From Ignavibacteria bacterium RIFCSPLOWO2_12_FULL_56_21 (lineage in GTDB: Bacteria > Bacteroidota > Ignavibacteria > UBA10030): a stretch of 55,894 nucleotides of DNA. The notes below the pieces were generated by a model that was not told where the DNA came from, ran no database searches, and saw only the letters and a list, made by a program, of their open reading frames with translations. Location: NCBI GenBank assembly GCA_001802945.1, contig MHAK01000022.1, forward strand, positions 1 through 55,894. Direction: 5' to 3'. Each line of letters begins with the position of its first letter. The first letter of the stretch is position 1. Both the position numbers and the translations under genes were made by a program. This document shows positions 34,478-43,058 of this stretch, one piece after another.

Positions 34478-35497
34478 CTATATGGGATTTCCGCCCCTGG
34501 CGGCCCTGCGAATGCGGTCGACGATCGCCTCTCCAATGCCCCGTTCCTCAGGCGCTTCGATCACAATGGCATCCACGCCTGCTCCGTCAAGTTCCCTCAG
34601 TGCCCCGAAGAGAAGGCGAGCATATGATTCCACAGACCCCTTTGCCCTGACGACCCGAAGTCCCGAAGTAGACTCCACGTTCAGCGTCCTCACAATAACT
34701 CCAATCGACCGTCCGCCGGCGCGCAAGTCTGACAAGTTTTGGTCGAGCGCATTCTGTCCGCCTTCCTGAACCACGATCACTTCGGCACGGGGGGCATAAT
34801 GTCGGTGTCGCGTCCCCGGTGATCGGCGCAATAGTGCCAGATCTTCGGCGATACGCATAGGTCCGGCAGTCTTTTCAAGCTCCTCCCTCGTTACGCCGCC
34901 GGGCCGCAGAATGACAGGAGGACGGACCGTGACATCGACGACAGTCGATTCGAGACCGATATGCGTCGGTCCGGCATCGAGAATAAGGTCAATCTGACCC
35001 TGCAGGTCCGCGAACACGTGTCCGGCCGTCGTAGGTGATGGACGGCCTGATAGATTGGCGCTGGGTCCGACAATGCCGCGGCCCAGCTTGATGATGATAT
35101 CGCGCGGTACAGGATGGTCGGGCACTCGAACCGCCACCGTATCAAGACCTGCGGTCACCGCCGCAGGCAACATTCCATTGCCGTGCAGCACGAGCGTCAG
35201 CGGTCCGGGCCAGAATGCCGCAGCGAGACGCTCTGCAAGCGACGGGACTTTTGCCGCAACCTGCGACACCTGTTCGACGCCGGCAAGATGGACGATCAGC
35301 GGATTATCTCCCGGCCGTCCCTTTGCGGCGAACACACGACGGACTGCGTTTTCATTGAACGCATCGGCAGCGAGTCCGTAGACTGTTTCCGTGGGAAAAG
35401 CTACAATGCCTCCCGCATTTAAGATCGCAGCAGCTTCGTCAATGACGTTGGCAGAAGGATGATCGCTGGAGACCGGCAGGATGCGTGTTTCTGGCAC
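34478..35497 (-). CDS. L-threonylcarbamoyladenylate synthase, Sua5 type
   Basis: 339 residues: an N-terminal YrdC domain (about 1-200) plus a C-terminal Sua5 domain (about 205-335). It makes threonylcarbamoyl-AMP from Thr, bicarbonate and ATP for the t6A37 modification of tRNA. GGIVAFPTETVYGLAADAFN (about 29-48), AKGRPGDNPLIVHL and GPSANLSGRPSPTTAGHV are family hallmarks; LRPGGVTREELEK is the linker and TRHRHYAPRAEV starts the Sua5 domain. It is 33 bases after paaD on the same strand and 61 bases before larB, so it may be co-transcribed with both. Confidence 0.95.
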   Translation of the reverse strand: MPETRILPVSSDHPSANVIDEAAAILNAGGIVAFPTETVYGLAADAFNENAVRRVFAAKGRPGDNPLIVHLAGVEQVSQVAAKVPSLAERLAAAFWPGPLTLVLHGNGMLPAAVTAGLDTVAVRVPDHPVPRDIIIKLGRGIVGPSANLSGRPSPTTAGHVFADLQGQIDLILDAGPTHIGLESTVVDVTVRPPVILRPGGVTREELEKTAGPMRIAEDLALLRRSPGTRHRHYAPRAEVIVVQEGGQNALDQNLSDLRAGGRSIGVIVRTLNVESTSGLRVVRAKGSVESYARLLFGALRELDGAGVDAIVIEAPEERGIGEAIVDRIRRAARGGNPI

Positions 35498-35530
35498 AAC
35501 CGCTCAGGGAAAGTGAGAACGTGGCGTCCG

Positions 35531-36022
35531 TCAGAGCGGCTTGAAACGCTCGAAGGCCTGATGGCAGGAATTGCAGAGATACAATTGCTTACAGAGCGTT
35601 GCGCCAAACTCGCTGTCAAGCTTCGTCTCGGACGAACCGCAATGGGGACACTTCACCGGCAACGCCAGCGTGGCGGGCAACGATTCGCCCCGCGGAGGCG
35701 GAGGAGCGATGCCAAACGCCTGAAGACGACGCCGTGCATTTTCAGCGAGGAGATCTGTCGTCCATGACGCCCTCTGATCCACGATGACGGTTACCTGGGT
35801 ACAGCCGTGCGACACAAGCGTTTCCTCGACATCCATGCGCATCTGGTGGAGCGCAGGACAACCGCTAAACGTCGGACACAACGTCACTTCGACGGCGCCG
35901 TCGTCAGTTCTGACGCGCGTGACAATTCCCAGATCGATGAGCGACAGTACGGGGATCTCCGGGTCGGGGATCGTCCGAAGAATGTCCCACACCGCCTGTT
36001 CCGAAATGGGTACGCTTACCAT
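35531..36022 (-). CDS. paaD: Phenylacetyl-CoA epoxidase assembly protein PaaD
   Basis: 163 residues from ATG 36022, which overlaps the paaC stop by a few bases; the longer frame upstream is an overlap artefact. The N-terminal part is a MIP18/DUF59 domain: ILRTIPDPEIPVLSLIDLGI and TLCPTFSGCPALHQMRMDVE with the conserved Cys. The C-terminal zinc ribbon CPHCGSSET to LYLCNSCHQAFERFKPL is specific to PaaD and separates it from general Fe-S assembly proteins. PaaD is needed for making active epoxidase. It is the fourth gene in paaABCD. Confidence 0.94.
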   Translation of the reverse strand: MVSVPISEQAVWDILRTIPDPEIPVLSLIDLGIVTRVRTDDGAVEVTLCPTFSGCPALHQMRMDVEETLVSHGCTQVTVIVDQRASWTTDLLAENARRRLQAFGIAPPPPRGESLPATLALPVKCPHCGSSETKLDSEFGATLCKQLYLCNSCHQAFERFKPL

Positions 36023-36789
36023 GACGCCCCCGACACGGATTGGTAGACCATGTGCAGGTCTGCGATCAACTGTTCCAGGTCGGACGTATGATCGCCGGCG
36101 CGACCGCCGTAATCGGCCAGACACAGCGGCTTGCTCGAGCCGTCGAGGGGGAGCGTGATCGAGACGGCGCCAAACGTCGCCACGATGCGTTCAATCCACG
36201 CAGTCTGCAGCTTTGCATTGCCGGGGAAAACACGCTCGCGGACCAGCACATCTTCATGCTCGAGCCGTTCAAACAATCCCAGGGATTGGGGAAACGCCGT
36301 TGCCGTTGCCGCGTGCATTCTTCTTCTGCTTTCGTCCGTTGCGTCGCCGAGCCGTTCCACGAGTGCCTCGCTGTGCAACAGATGATATGCTTCCTCCTTC
36401 ATGATCCTTGCGGCCGCATCGCGTATCGGTCCATACGAACTTTGCGCCAGGGCTTCGAGCCGCACGTGTTCCGCTTCGTCGAAGAGATATTGTCGGACGA
36501 CCGTATACGCGAAATCTCCGCGTGGGTACGCAACGAATCTGCAGCACCGGAAGTCCAGCCACTGACGCTCAAAGGCCATCGCGTCCGGCGATCGTTGCAA
36601 CAGACGTTCCAGCAGCGTGTACCACACGAGGCTGTGCCCGATCTCATCCTGCGCGATGTTCGAGAAGGCAATATCCTCCTCCAGGATGGGAGCATACCCT
36701 GTCCATTCCGAATCACGGTGGCCGATGACCAGCTCGTCGTCGGCGAGCGCGGTCAACATTTCTATTACTGGGGCGTTAGCCTTGGTCAT
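36016..36789 (-). CDS. paaC: Phenylacetyl-CoA epoxidase structural subunit PaaC
   Basis: 257 residues from ATG 36789, which overlaps the paaB stop (ATGA). PaaC is the ferritin-like, non-iron structural partner of PaaA in the multicomponent epoxidase. LADDELVIGHRDSEWTG (about 17-33), EEDIAFSNIAQDEIGHSLVW (about 38-57) and RIMKEEAYHLLHSEALVERL are typical. The C-terminus NAKLQTAWIERIVATF matches the family. The order A-B-C-D is that of classical paa operons. Confidence 0.95.
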   Translation of the reverse strand: MTKANAPVIEMLTALADDELVIGHRDSEWTGYAPILEEDIAFSNIAQDEIGHSLVWYTLLERLLQRSPDAMAFERQWLDFRCCRFVAYPRGDFAYTVVRQYLFDEAEHVRLEALAQSSYGPIRDAAARIMKEEAYHLLHSEALVERLGDATDESRRRMHAATATAFPQSLGLFERLEHEDVLVRERVFPGNAKLQTAWIERIVATFGAVSITLPLDGSSKPLCLADYGGRAGDHTSDLEQLIADLHMVYQSVSGASW

Positions 36790-37067
36790 TCGTGGAGCTT
36801 GTCGGGAGCGTCGAATGCTTTGGGGTCTCTGTAACTCTTGTCCGTTGTGTGCACGAAGAATACGTCGTCCTGATAATCCGTCATCGCAATATCGCGGGAT
36901 CGCACGACCCAGATGCTTGTGCACGCCATGCGGCGGGCGAACTGGTCCCTCGCCATCTGGAGGGCGATCTGCGGGTCGGGGGCATGCACCGCCCCGACGT
37001 GTTCGTGCGAGTCTCCCCGCTTGGCCTGATGGAAGACCTCATACGTCTCCCACTGAGTGTCGCTCAT
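36786..37067 (-). CDS. paaB: Phenylacetyl-CoA epoxidase subunit PaaB
   Basis: 93 residues, the normal length. [20 protein letters not shown] at the N-terminus, [18 protein letters not shown] near 30 and [10 protein letters not shown] near 52 are diagnostic. PaaB bridges two PaaAC heterodimers in the epoxidase. The ATG overlaps the paaA stop, and the stop overlaps the paaC start, so the three proteins are made at linked rates. Confidence 0.95.
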   Translation of the reverse strand: MSDTQWETYEVFHQAKRGDSHEHVGAVHAPDPQIALQMARDQFARRMACTSIWVVRSRDIAMTDYQDDVFFVHTTDKSYRDPKAFDAPDKLHE

Positions 37068-37999
37068 ACTGCCTTCCGCGTTTGATGTGCCTGGAGCGCC
37101 TCGCGTACCCAGCGGCCCTCTTCATGCGCCTTGCGGCGGACTTCCAATCGTTCCTTGTTGCACGGTCCATCCCCGCTGATCACGCGCTTCAACTCCTCCC
37201 AATCGGGCGGAGAATAGCGATAATGCCCGGTCGTGCCGTCCAGACGGCATTCCTGGTCCGGTACACTTATGCCCAAGGCCCTGATCTGGGGGACGATGTG
37301 GTCGACGAATTCTTGACGGACCTGTTCGTTGGATTTTGTCTTGATCCGCCACCGAAGCGCCTGCTGAGAGTGGACCGACATCGCGTCCGGGGGACCCGAC
37401 ATCATCAGCGTCGGATACCACCACCTGTTGACGGCATCCTGCGCCATCGACCTCTGCGCTGCCGTTCCTTTCGCAAGAGTGACGATGGAGTCATAACCCT
37501 GTTTGATGTGAAACGATTCCTCGTAACATATTCGTTTCATTGCCCGCGCGTAGGGCCCGTACGAGCTCTGGGCGAGCATCGTTTGATTTATCACTGCGGC
37601 GGTGTCGACGAGCCATCCGATGACACCCACATCCGCCCAAGTAGGTGTCGGATAGTTGAACACATTTGCGTACTTTGCCTTACCGGACAAGAGTTCGTCG
37701 ATCATCTCTTCCCGCGTCTTTCCTAGCGTCTCGGCCGCCCGGTAGAGGAGTTGTCCGTGACCCGCTTCGTCCTGCACCTTTGCGATCAACGTCAGTTTTC
37801 TTCGGAACCCGGGAGCATAGGGAATCCATTTCCCTTCGGGCAATTGGCCGACGATCTCACTGTGCGCATGCTGGCTGATCATGCGGATGAGATTCCTCCG
37901 GTAATCCTCCGGCATCCAGTCGCCCGGCTCGACCTTTTCACCCCGGTCGATCCGGCGCTCGAATTCCACTAATCGCTCTTCGCCAGTCAATTCAGCCAT
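37064..37999 (-). CDS. paaA: Phenylacetyl-CoA epoxidase catalytic subunit PaaA
   Basis: 311 residues. It is the di-iron subunit that epoxidises phenylacetyl-CoA to the 1,2-epoxide. The iron-ligand regions are visible: [20 protein letters not shown] with ExxH (about 75-95) and [18 protein letters not shown] with the second ExxxH-type site (about 150-170). [20 protein letters not shown]-like sequence between them and [13 protein letters not shown] are family-typical. GGGGAG precedes the ATG at 37999. It begins the run and would be the first gene of its operon. No paaE reductase is nearby. Confidence 0.96.
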   Translation of the reverse strand: MAELTGEERLVEFERRIDRGEKVEPGDWMPEDYRRNLIRMISQHAHSEIVGQLPEGKWIPYAPGFRRKLTLIAKVQDEAGHGQLLYRAAETLGKTREEMIDELLSGKAKYANVFNYPTPTWADVGVIGWLVDTAAVINQTMLAQSSYGPYARAMKRICYEESFHIKQGYDSIVTLAKGTAAQRSMAQDAVNRWWYPTLMMSGPPDAMSVHSQQALRWRIKTKSNEQVRQEFVDHIVPQIRALGISVPDQECRLDGTTGHYRYSPPDWEELKRVISGDGPCNKERLEVRRKAHEEGRWVREALQAHQTRKAV

Positions 38000-38091
38000 A
38001 ATTCTCCCCGAGCATGACCGTTATCGCTGCGCTTGCCATGAACGTCCGAAATCAATTGGTTTCCTGAATATAGAAAAAAGAGGGGGGAATG

Positions 38092-38119
38092 AAAAGGCGG
38101 CCCTAGAAAGAGGCCGCCC
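38092..38119 (-). terminator. Terminator after the Arg-tail membrane protein gene
   Basis: On the minus strand GGCGGCC (38118-38112) pairs with GGCCGCC (38102-38096) around TCTTTCTAG, and TTTTC follows. It ends the gene at 38153-39205 just before the paa genes. The rest of the gap 38000-38152 shows nothing else recognisable. Confidence 0.75.
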
Positions 38120-38152
38120 GGTGACATGAAAGTTTAGAAGACTTCCGTTCGG

Positions 38153-39205
38153 TTATTTGTGCCTGCCGCGCCGGGGACGGCGCTGCATTCGCGTGGGCCG
38201 CATGCCGACCCGTCTTCCGACGTTTCTCCGGCGCCGCGGACCGGCGACGGGTTGTATCGCGGCGGAAGGCTCGGGAAGCGGCAGCGTTGCTTGCAACTCC
38301 GCTGGCGCAGGCACTTGGGAGGTAACAACCGGGATGTCGGGCGTTATGGTGCTCACTAGACCAACGCCGTTCGCCGTGTTCCATACCCGCGTGAATACCT
38401 TCACCAGAACGCTCGCCTGCTGGAAGATCAGCACAACAAAGATCCCGGCGACACTCGTCATCCCTACCGCGTCTTCAAAGATCCAATAGAAAAGAACGCT
38501 GAAGCTGAGTACGACCGCCACGCTGCCGTGGAGTGCCGCCATTCTCACCGGATGACGGCCGACAAACGCCAGCCCGTTCCACATCGCCTTGAACGACGAC
38601 GACATGTCGTTGCGAACCAGAAAGATCCGCGCATACTCCGCTGAGAGGACGAGGTAGACCAACGGCAGACCGACGATCGCGATGGAGACAATGATGGCGC
38701 TCAGATACGTCGGCTCGACCACATCCCCTTTTGTCATCATCATCCAGGCGGCGCCGGCGAGAAGAACACAGACCACAACGACCGCTGCGGCTACAAGTCC
38801 CGTGGCCAGCAGCAGCCTGACTGACCGCCAAAAGAATCGTGCCGTATCGTGGAAGAACTGGCGCACAGGCCCATCTCCCTCGAACGAGGCCACAAGACCG
38901 GGGCCGAGAATTGCGTTCAGAACGAGTGAGACCAGCGCGAGCGGAATGAACGACCTCTTGACGAATTCATAGATCTCTTCGTGATGCCGGGTCATATCGG
39001 AGTAAATCGTATGATCATACCCTTGGAGCAGCGATTCGATATACGGCGATGAACCGACGGCGTTTGACAGGACGGCACGCAAGGTCAGCATCAGCGGTAC
39101 GGCGAGGAGAAGATTGACGGCGTACAATGTCGCAATGATTCCACGCCGTTGCCATGCGTTGTACGCTCCGTTTAGGAGTAGAACCGGTGAAGAAGGAGTG
39201 GTCAT
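38153..39205 (-). CDS. Hypothetical membrane protein with Arg-rich C-terminal tail
   Basis: 350 residues. About six hydrophobic segments are visible, including GIIATLYAVNLLLAVPLML (about 19-37), LLLATGLVAAAVVVVCVLLA (about 133-152), LSAIIVSIAIVGLPLVYLVL (about 168-187), and VAVVLSFSVLFYWIF. No catalytic or family motif is recognised. The last 25 residues (PRRRRNVGRRVGMRPTRM onward) contain more than a dozen Arg, suggesting nucleic acid, phospholipid or polyphosphate contact on the cytoplasmic side. It begins 12 bases after the M1 peptidase stop and ends at a terminator, so the two form one transcript. Function unknown. Confidence 0.82.
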   Translation of the reverse strand: MTTPSSPVLLLNGAYNAWQRRGIIATLYAVNLLLAVPLMLTLRAVLSNAVGSSPYIESLLQGYDHTIYSDMTRHHEEIYEFVKRSFIPLALVSLVLNAILGPGLVASFEGDGPVRQFFHDTARFFWRSVRLLLATGLVAAAVVVVCVLLAGAAWMMMTKGDVVEPTYLSAIIVSIAIVGLPLVYLVLSAEYARIFLVRNDMSSSFKAMWNGLAFVGRHPVRMAALHGSVAVVLSFSVLFYWIFEDAVGMTSVAGIFVVLIFQQASVLVKVFTRVWNTANGVGLVSTITPDIPVVTSQVPAPAELQATLPLPEPSAAIQPVAGPRRRRNVGRRVGMRPTRMQRRPRRGRHK

Positions 39206-39217
39206 GGTCGGCCTCGG

Positions 39218-41191
39218 TCAGAACAGAGCGGTATAATGAACAACGTTTTGGAACCAGTAGAGCGTTTTGAGCGCATATTTCCAGAACACCGAGGTCCCGA
39301 CGGACTCGGCCCGCGCATTGTTTATGATGTTGACGTCCACAAGAAGTTTCCGGTCTGGGTCGACTTCCGCCCTGACCACGCGTGCTGGCCGTGTCTCGCG
39401 TATGCGGAGCACACGGCCTTTTCCGTCCCATGTCATGCGCATCGTGTCGCCATCGGCAAACTCCAGACGTACGTCAACGGGGAGCACAACTTCACCAAGC
39501 CGCGACACGACGATCACCGATTCGAACCGGCGCTCAGCGTCTTCGACGCGCGAGGTATCAGCGCCGCGTCCCCTGGGCACAGTAACCGGCTGTGAGACCA
39601 TGGACGTGACCTCGTAGTCGCATACATCGGTCCCACCAATCATCTGCGAAAAGAACCAGTCCATCGATGGGCCAAACGCCGTTCCGTAGTGCTTGCGCAC
39701 GACTTCGTTGATTACTGCTTCGAAATCCGCTCGTCCAGGATGTCGGAATCTCCATCGTTCGAAATACGTGCGCATGGCCTCATCCATGACGCGTATTCCG
39801 ACGATTCGCTCCAGGGTCGCCAGAACAGTGGCTGTCTTTGAATACGTCACCGCAGAGTACCCTCCGGACGCATACTCCCAGGCCGGGATGCTCATCGGCG
39901 CTATCTTCGGATTGTCCATGCCGACATAGCTGATGCGGTTCGATTCGACGTCCCCTTCGTGATATCCGAGCACGTCGAGCACCGATCGATCAGTGCCGTA
40001 GAGAGCGTCCATGATCCTGCCTTCAGAATACTGATTGAGCCCCTCGTCCATCCAAGCCTCTTCGAATTCGTTCGACCCCACAAGTCCATACCAATACTCA
40101 TGACCGAATTCGTGGATCGTTACTAATTCCACCAGCCTTACACTCTCGGGGAGGTAGCTGACCGAAAGGCCGGTGATCAATGTGGGATATTCCATCCCTC
40201 CTGCACCGCTGGCAAACAACGGTGGATCGACAATGGTCAGGTTCGAATAGGGATACTTCCCAAGCCATTTGTCGAAATACGCAAGAGCCTCTTTCGCCGA
40301 CTGAAGATAGCGCTCCTGTTTGTCGGCATGCTCGGGCTGGATCAACAAGCGAATCTTCACATGATCCCAACTGTCTTCAACCACTTCGTAGTCCGGCGAA
40401 CACGTCCAGGCAAAATCATGCACGTCTTCAGCGCGGTATGTGTGCGTCAACATGCCGTCGGGACGTTCCACGATCGATCGTTGAATGCCGGTCGCTCCAA
40501 GGACGTAGCCTTTCGGCACGGTCATCGACACATCATACACTCCGTAGTCTGCGTAGAATTCAGTCGTCGAATGGAACTGATGACAATTCCATCCGCCGGC
40601 AGGTTTGCCGCGCATGCCTTTGGGCTCATACACGCCCACCTTCGGAAACCATTGGCCCACGAAAAAGAAATTCCCTGCATATCCCGTCCTAGCCAAAACT
40701 TTCGGCAGTCGTGCACTGAAAGCGATTTCAACGGTGACGGACCTTCCTGGACGGACTGAGGTCGGAAGGGGTACGCGGAGGACCGTCATGTCCCTCGCAT
40801 TGCCGTCGTCGGGCGCGATGAATCGGGCTCCTTGCAGCAGATCTGTCCCGTCGGTCAAACGCATGGACGTGACGTCTGTCCATCCCCACTCTCCTTCGCT
40901 CATCGACAATCCACGACTAGCTCCACCTAATGCCTTCATGAATGTCGATTCCGAATTTCGGAACGCATTCAGATATAGATGGAACTGAAGTTCCCGGATG
41001 TTGTCCCTCGTTGTATTCGTCCAGACCAACGTCTCTCGCCCGACGAGCGTCTTTTCCTGAACATCCAGGTTCACGTCGATGATGTAATTGGCGATCCTCG
41101 GACTCAACGGCTGAGGGAAGATCGGTTGGGCCTGGAGGAAGCACCCGAAGCTTGCGGTCACGATGAACGCGATCATTGTTCTTCTACGCAT
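39218..41191 (-). CDS. M1 family zinc aminopeptidase, exported
   Basis: 657 residues from ATG 41191, with AGGTGA a few bases upstream; an earlier in-frame codon at 41209 adds only six residues. A signal peptide (MIAFIVTASFGCFLQAQ) exports it. The zinc motif HEFGHEYWYGLVGSNEFEEAW is followed by MDEGLNQYSEG, giving HEFGH-x18-E, and GAGGMEYPTLITG is the GxMEN-like exopeptidase loop (here GGMEYP). The N-terminal domain is beta-rich, as in M1 enzymes. The GGMEY variant is common in Bacteroidota M1 homologues and leaves the substrate class open. Probably a periplasmic or surface peptidase. Confidence 0.93.
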   Translation of the reverse strand: MRRRTMIAFIVTASFGCFLQAQPIFPQPLSPRIANYIIDVNLDVQEKTLVGRETLVWTNTTRDNIRELQFHLYLNAFRNSESTFMKALGGASRGLSMSEGEWGWTDVTSMRLTDGTDLLQGARFIAPDDGNARDMTVLRVPLPTSVRPGRSVTVEIAFSARLPKVLARTGYAGNFFFVGQWFPKVGVYEPKGMRGKPAGGWNCHQFHSTTEFYADYGVYDVSMTVPKGYVLGATGIQRSIVERPDGMLTHTYRAEDVHDFAWTCSPDYEVVEDSWDHVKIRLLIQPEHADKQERYLQSAKEALAYFDKWLGKYPYSNLTIVDPPLFASGAGGMEYPTLITGLSVSYLPESVRLVELVTIHEFGHEYWYGLVGSNEFEEAWMDEGLNQYSEGRIMDALYGTDRSVLDVLGYHEGDVESNRISYVGMDNPKIAPMSIPAWEYASGGYSAVTYSKTATVLATLERIVGIRVMDEAMRTYFERWRFRHPGRADFEAVINEVVRKHYGTAFGPSMDWFFSQMIGGTDVCDYEVTSMVSQPVTVPRGRGADTSRVEDAERRFESVIVVSRLGEVVLPVDVRLEFADGDTMRMTWDGKGRVLRIRETRPARVVRAEVDPDRKLLVDVNIINNARAESVGTSVFWKYALKTLYWFQNVVHYTALF

Positions 41192-41350
41192 GGTTTCACC
41201 TGCTGACACTGTTGAAAAACATGGAAATTGTTACATTGCGTTTTGCCTTCTCCTCCCCGGCAAATCATCTTTCTCTCGACTGCCCCTCGACTCCCACCAC
41301 ACAGATGGCGCCAGCCCGAACGACCGATCATGTGACTCTTTGAGTTCGGT

Positions 41351-41396
41351 CGCCCGCCCGCCCCATTTGGGGCCCTCTCTGGTCGGGCGGGGGCGG
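41351..41396. repeat. GC-rich inverted repeat in the gap before the M1 peptidase gene
   Basis: CGCCCGCCCG pairs with CGGGCGGGGGCG across a centre with CCCCATTTGGGG, itself a 4-bp hairpin. It is followed by CGCTCGGGGCAGG, reminiscent of the hairpin at 2127-2165. The gap 41192-41437 otherwise contains no gene. Confidence 0.55.
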
Positions 41397-41437
41397 TGGC
41401 AAGTCGCTCGGGGCAGGCATACTTCCTGCTTTCTTTG

Positions 41438-42931
41438 TTATTTCCTGACAAACTCCCCCACGCCGTCCCACTTGAACGATGCAACCTTTCCGTCAACACC
41501 CTGAACAAAGACAACGTCGTCCCATCCGAGAACCTTGTCTCTCCAATTCACTTGGAAGGTCTCATAATGTCTATGGTCCAGATCGCCGGTATACATCGGG
41601 CCGAATGCGAGCACGAGTTTCCCCCGTTCCAGATAGATTTTCGCTTCACCATACATCCCATGCTGATATGTTCCCAAATACGCCGTAAGCGGCATAGCCG
41701 GTTTCGTGCCCGGCACGAGGGCCTTCTTCCGTTCCTCTGTTCGTTCCTTTGCCTTGGCCTCATCGTTGCGCACGATGTCCAGCATCTCTCGGCTCCAGTC
41801 TCTCCTCTCCACTCCCAGGTAATGGTCGAAGATCCAATACACGAGCGCACCATGGAGCGCGGCACGCGGTCCGTTGAGGAGCACGACTACTCCCAGTTTC
41901 AGTTCGGGGATCATCCCGACCCGCGACCGCATACCATCTAGCCAGCCGTCATGCGTCACGACCTTTTTGCCCTGATAATCCAGAAGATTCCAGCCGAACC
42001 CGTACAATAGAAAATGCGTCGACGGTCGAAGAGCCTTCGCCAGCGAATCGAGTCGATTGATCATCTGGGGAGTCTGCATCTCCTCCACAGATTTTTGAGA
42101 AAGCAGTTGTTTTCCGTTGAAGACGCCGTTGGACAGATTCAAGCGGACCCATTGTGCCATATCGTGAGCGGTTGAATTCACAGAGCCCGCTGAACCCACG
42201 TTGTCATAGTTCGGCCATCGGATCGGTACGATGTCCTCGTCCACTTCTTCATGCGGCGTCGCCACATTTTGCCGGCCATCGAGGTCTTTCACGCTCGTCG
42301 AACTCGAGCTCATGCCCAAGGGACGGAACAACCGTTCGACGATGAACTGGTCCCACGACATGCCGGAAGCCGACCGCACCACTTCACCGGCGGCCATATA
42401 CATGATGTTCTGATAGCCGAAACGGCTCCGAAAACTCGTCGCGGGCTCCAGCATCTTGACCTTCCGAAGAACCTCGGACCTGTCGTTGGTGGAACCATAC
42501 CAAAGAAGATCTCCGCGGGGAAGTCCGGACCGATGGGTCAGGAGATCTCGCACGGTCAATTCACGCGTTACCCACGGGTCGTGCAGCTCGAATTCCGGCA
42601 GCCACTTGGTCACCGGATCGTCCCAGGTCATCTTCGCTTCGTCGACGAGCATTCCTACGCACGCCGCTGCCATCGCTTTTGTCGTGGAGGCAACGGAGAA
42701 GATCGTGTTCTCATCGACCGTCTCCGGCGACCCCAGTTTCCGCACTCCATAACCGCGCTCGTAGATGATGGAATCGTTCCTGACAATGGCGATCGCGAGT
42801 CCCGGTACGCTCCAGTCTTTGAGCGCTTGCTCGATGTATGCGTCCAGTCCGGGCACGCGCGAATTCTGTGCCGACAATGGAGCGGACATTCCTAGAATCA
42901 GGAAGAGCATGAACAACGGACGACGTTTCAT
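41438..42931 (-). CDS. Serine hydrolase of the class C beta-lactamase family
   Basis: 497 residues from ATG 42931. A signal peptide (MKRRPLFMLFLILGMSAPLSAQ) exports it. IFSVASTTKAMAAACVGMLV (about 74-93) has the catalytic SxxK (STTK); RFGYQNIMYMAAGEVV has YxN (YQN) near 170. A C-terminal DUF3471-like part (TAYLGTYQHGMYGEAKIYLE onward) is usual in these D-Ala-D-Ala peptidase/esterase-type proteins. The true substrate may be peptidoglycan, an ester or a D-peptide. The start at 43021 is unlikely because it precedes the signal peptide by 30 residues. Confidence 0.92.
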   Translation of the reverse strand: MKRRPLFMLFLILGMSAPLSAQNSRVPGLDAYIEQALKDWSVPGLAIAIVRNDSIIYERGYGVRKLGSPETVDENTIFSVASTTKAMAAACVGMLVDEAKMTWDDPVTKWLPEFELHDPWVTRELTVRDLLTHRSGLPRGDLLWYGSTNDRSEVLRKVKMLEPATSFRSRFGYQNIMYMAAGEVVRSASGMSWDQFIVERLFRPLGMSSSSTSVKDLDGRQNVATPHEEVDEDIVPIRWPNYDNVGSAGSVNSTAHDMAQWVRLNLSNGVFNGKQLLSQKSVEEMQTPQMINRLDSLAKALRPSTHFLLYGFGWNLLDYQGKKVVTHDGWLDGMRSRVGMIPELKLGVVVLLNGPRAALHGALVYWIFDHYLGVERRDWSREMLDIVRNDEAKAKERTEERKKALVPGTKPAMPLTAYLGTYQHGMYGEAKIYLERGKLVLAFGPMYTGDLDHRHYETFQVNWRDKVLGWDDVVFVQGVDGKVASFKWDGVGEFVRK

Positions 42932-42942
42932 GGTGCACCGGG

Positions 42943-42958
42943 CAACAACGGGTTGTTG
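42943..42958. promoter_or_regulatory. CAACAA-CGGG-TTGTTG palindrome upstream of the serine hydrolase
   Basis: CAACAA (42943-42948) and TTGTTG (42953-42958) form a perfect 6-bp inverted repeat with a 4-base spacer, 11 bases before the serine hydrolase ATG. It could be a regulator site or leader hairpin; one copy only. Confidence 0.3.
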
Positions 42959-43058
42959 AGAATGGATACGAATGCAGTCGCAAAACCGGAGCAACGTAGC
43001 GATTGGTGGTAGGAAAAGCAAGGTAACGGTGTGATCGACCGGAAGCGCGAATCAGTTG

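Noticed and set aside
34417-34536. Upstream extension of larB
   Set aside because: It overlaps the upstream Sua5-type gene by 59 bases and shows no LarB similarity.
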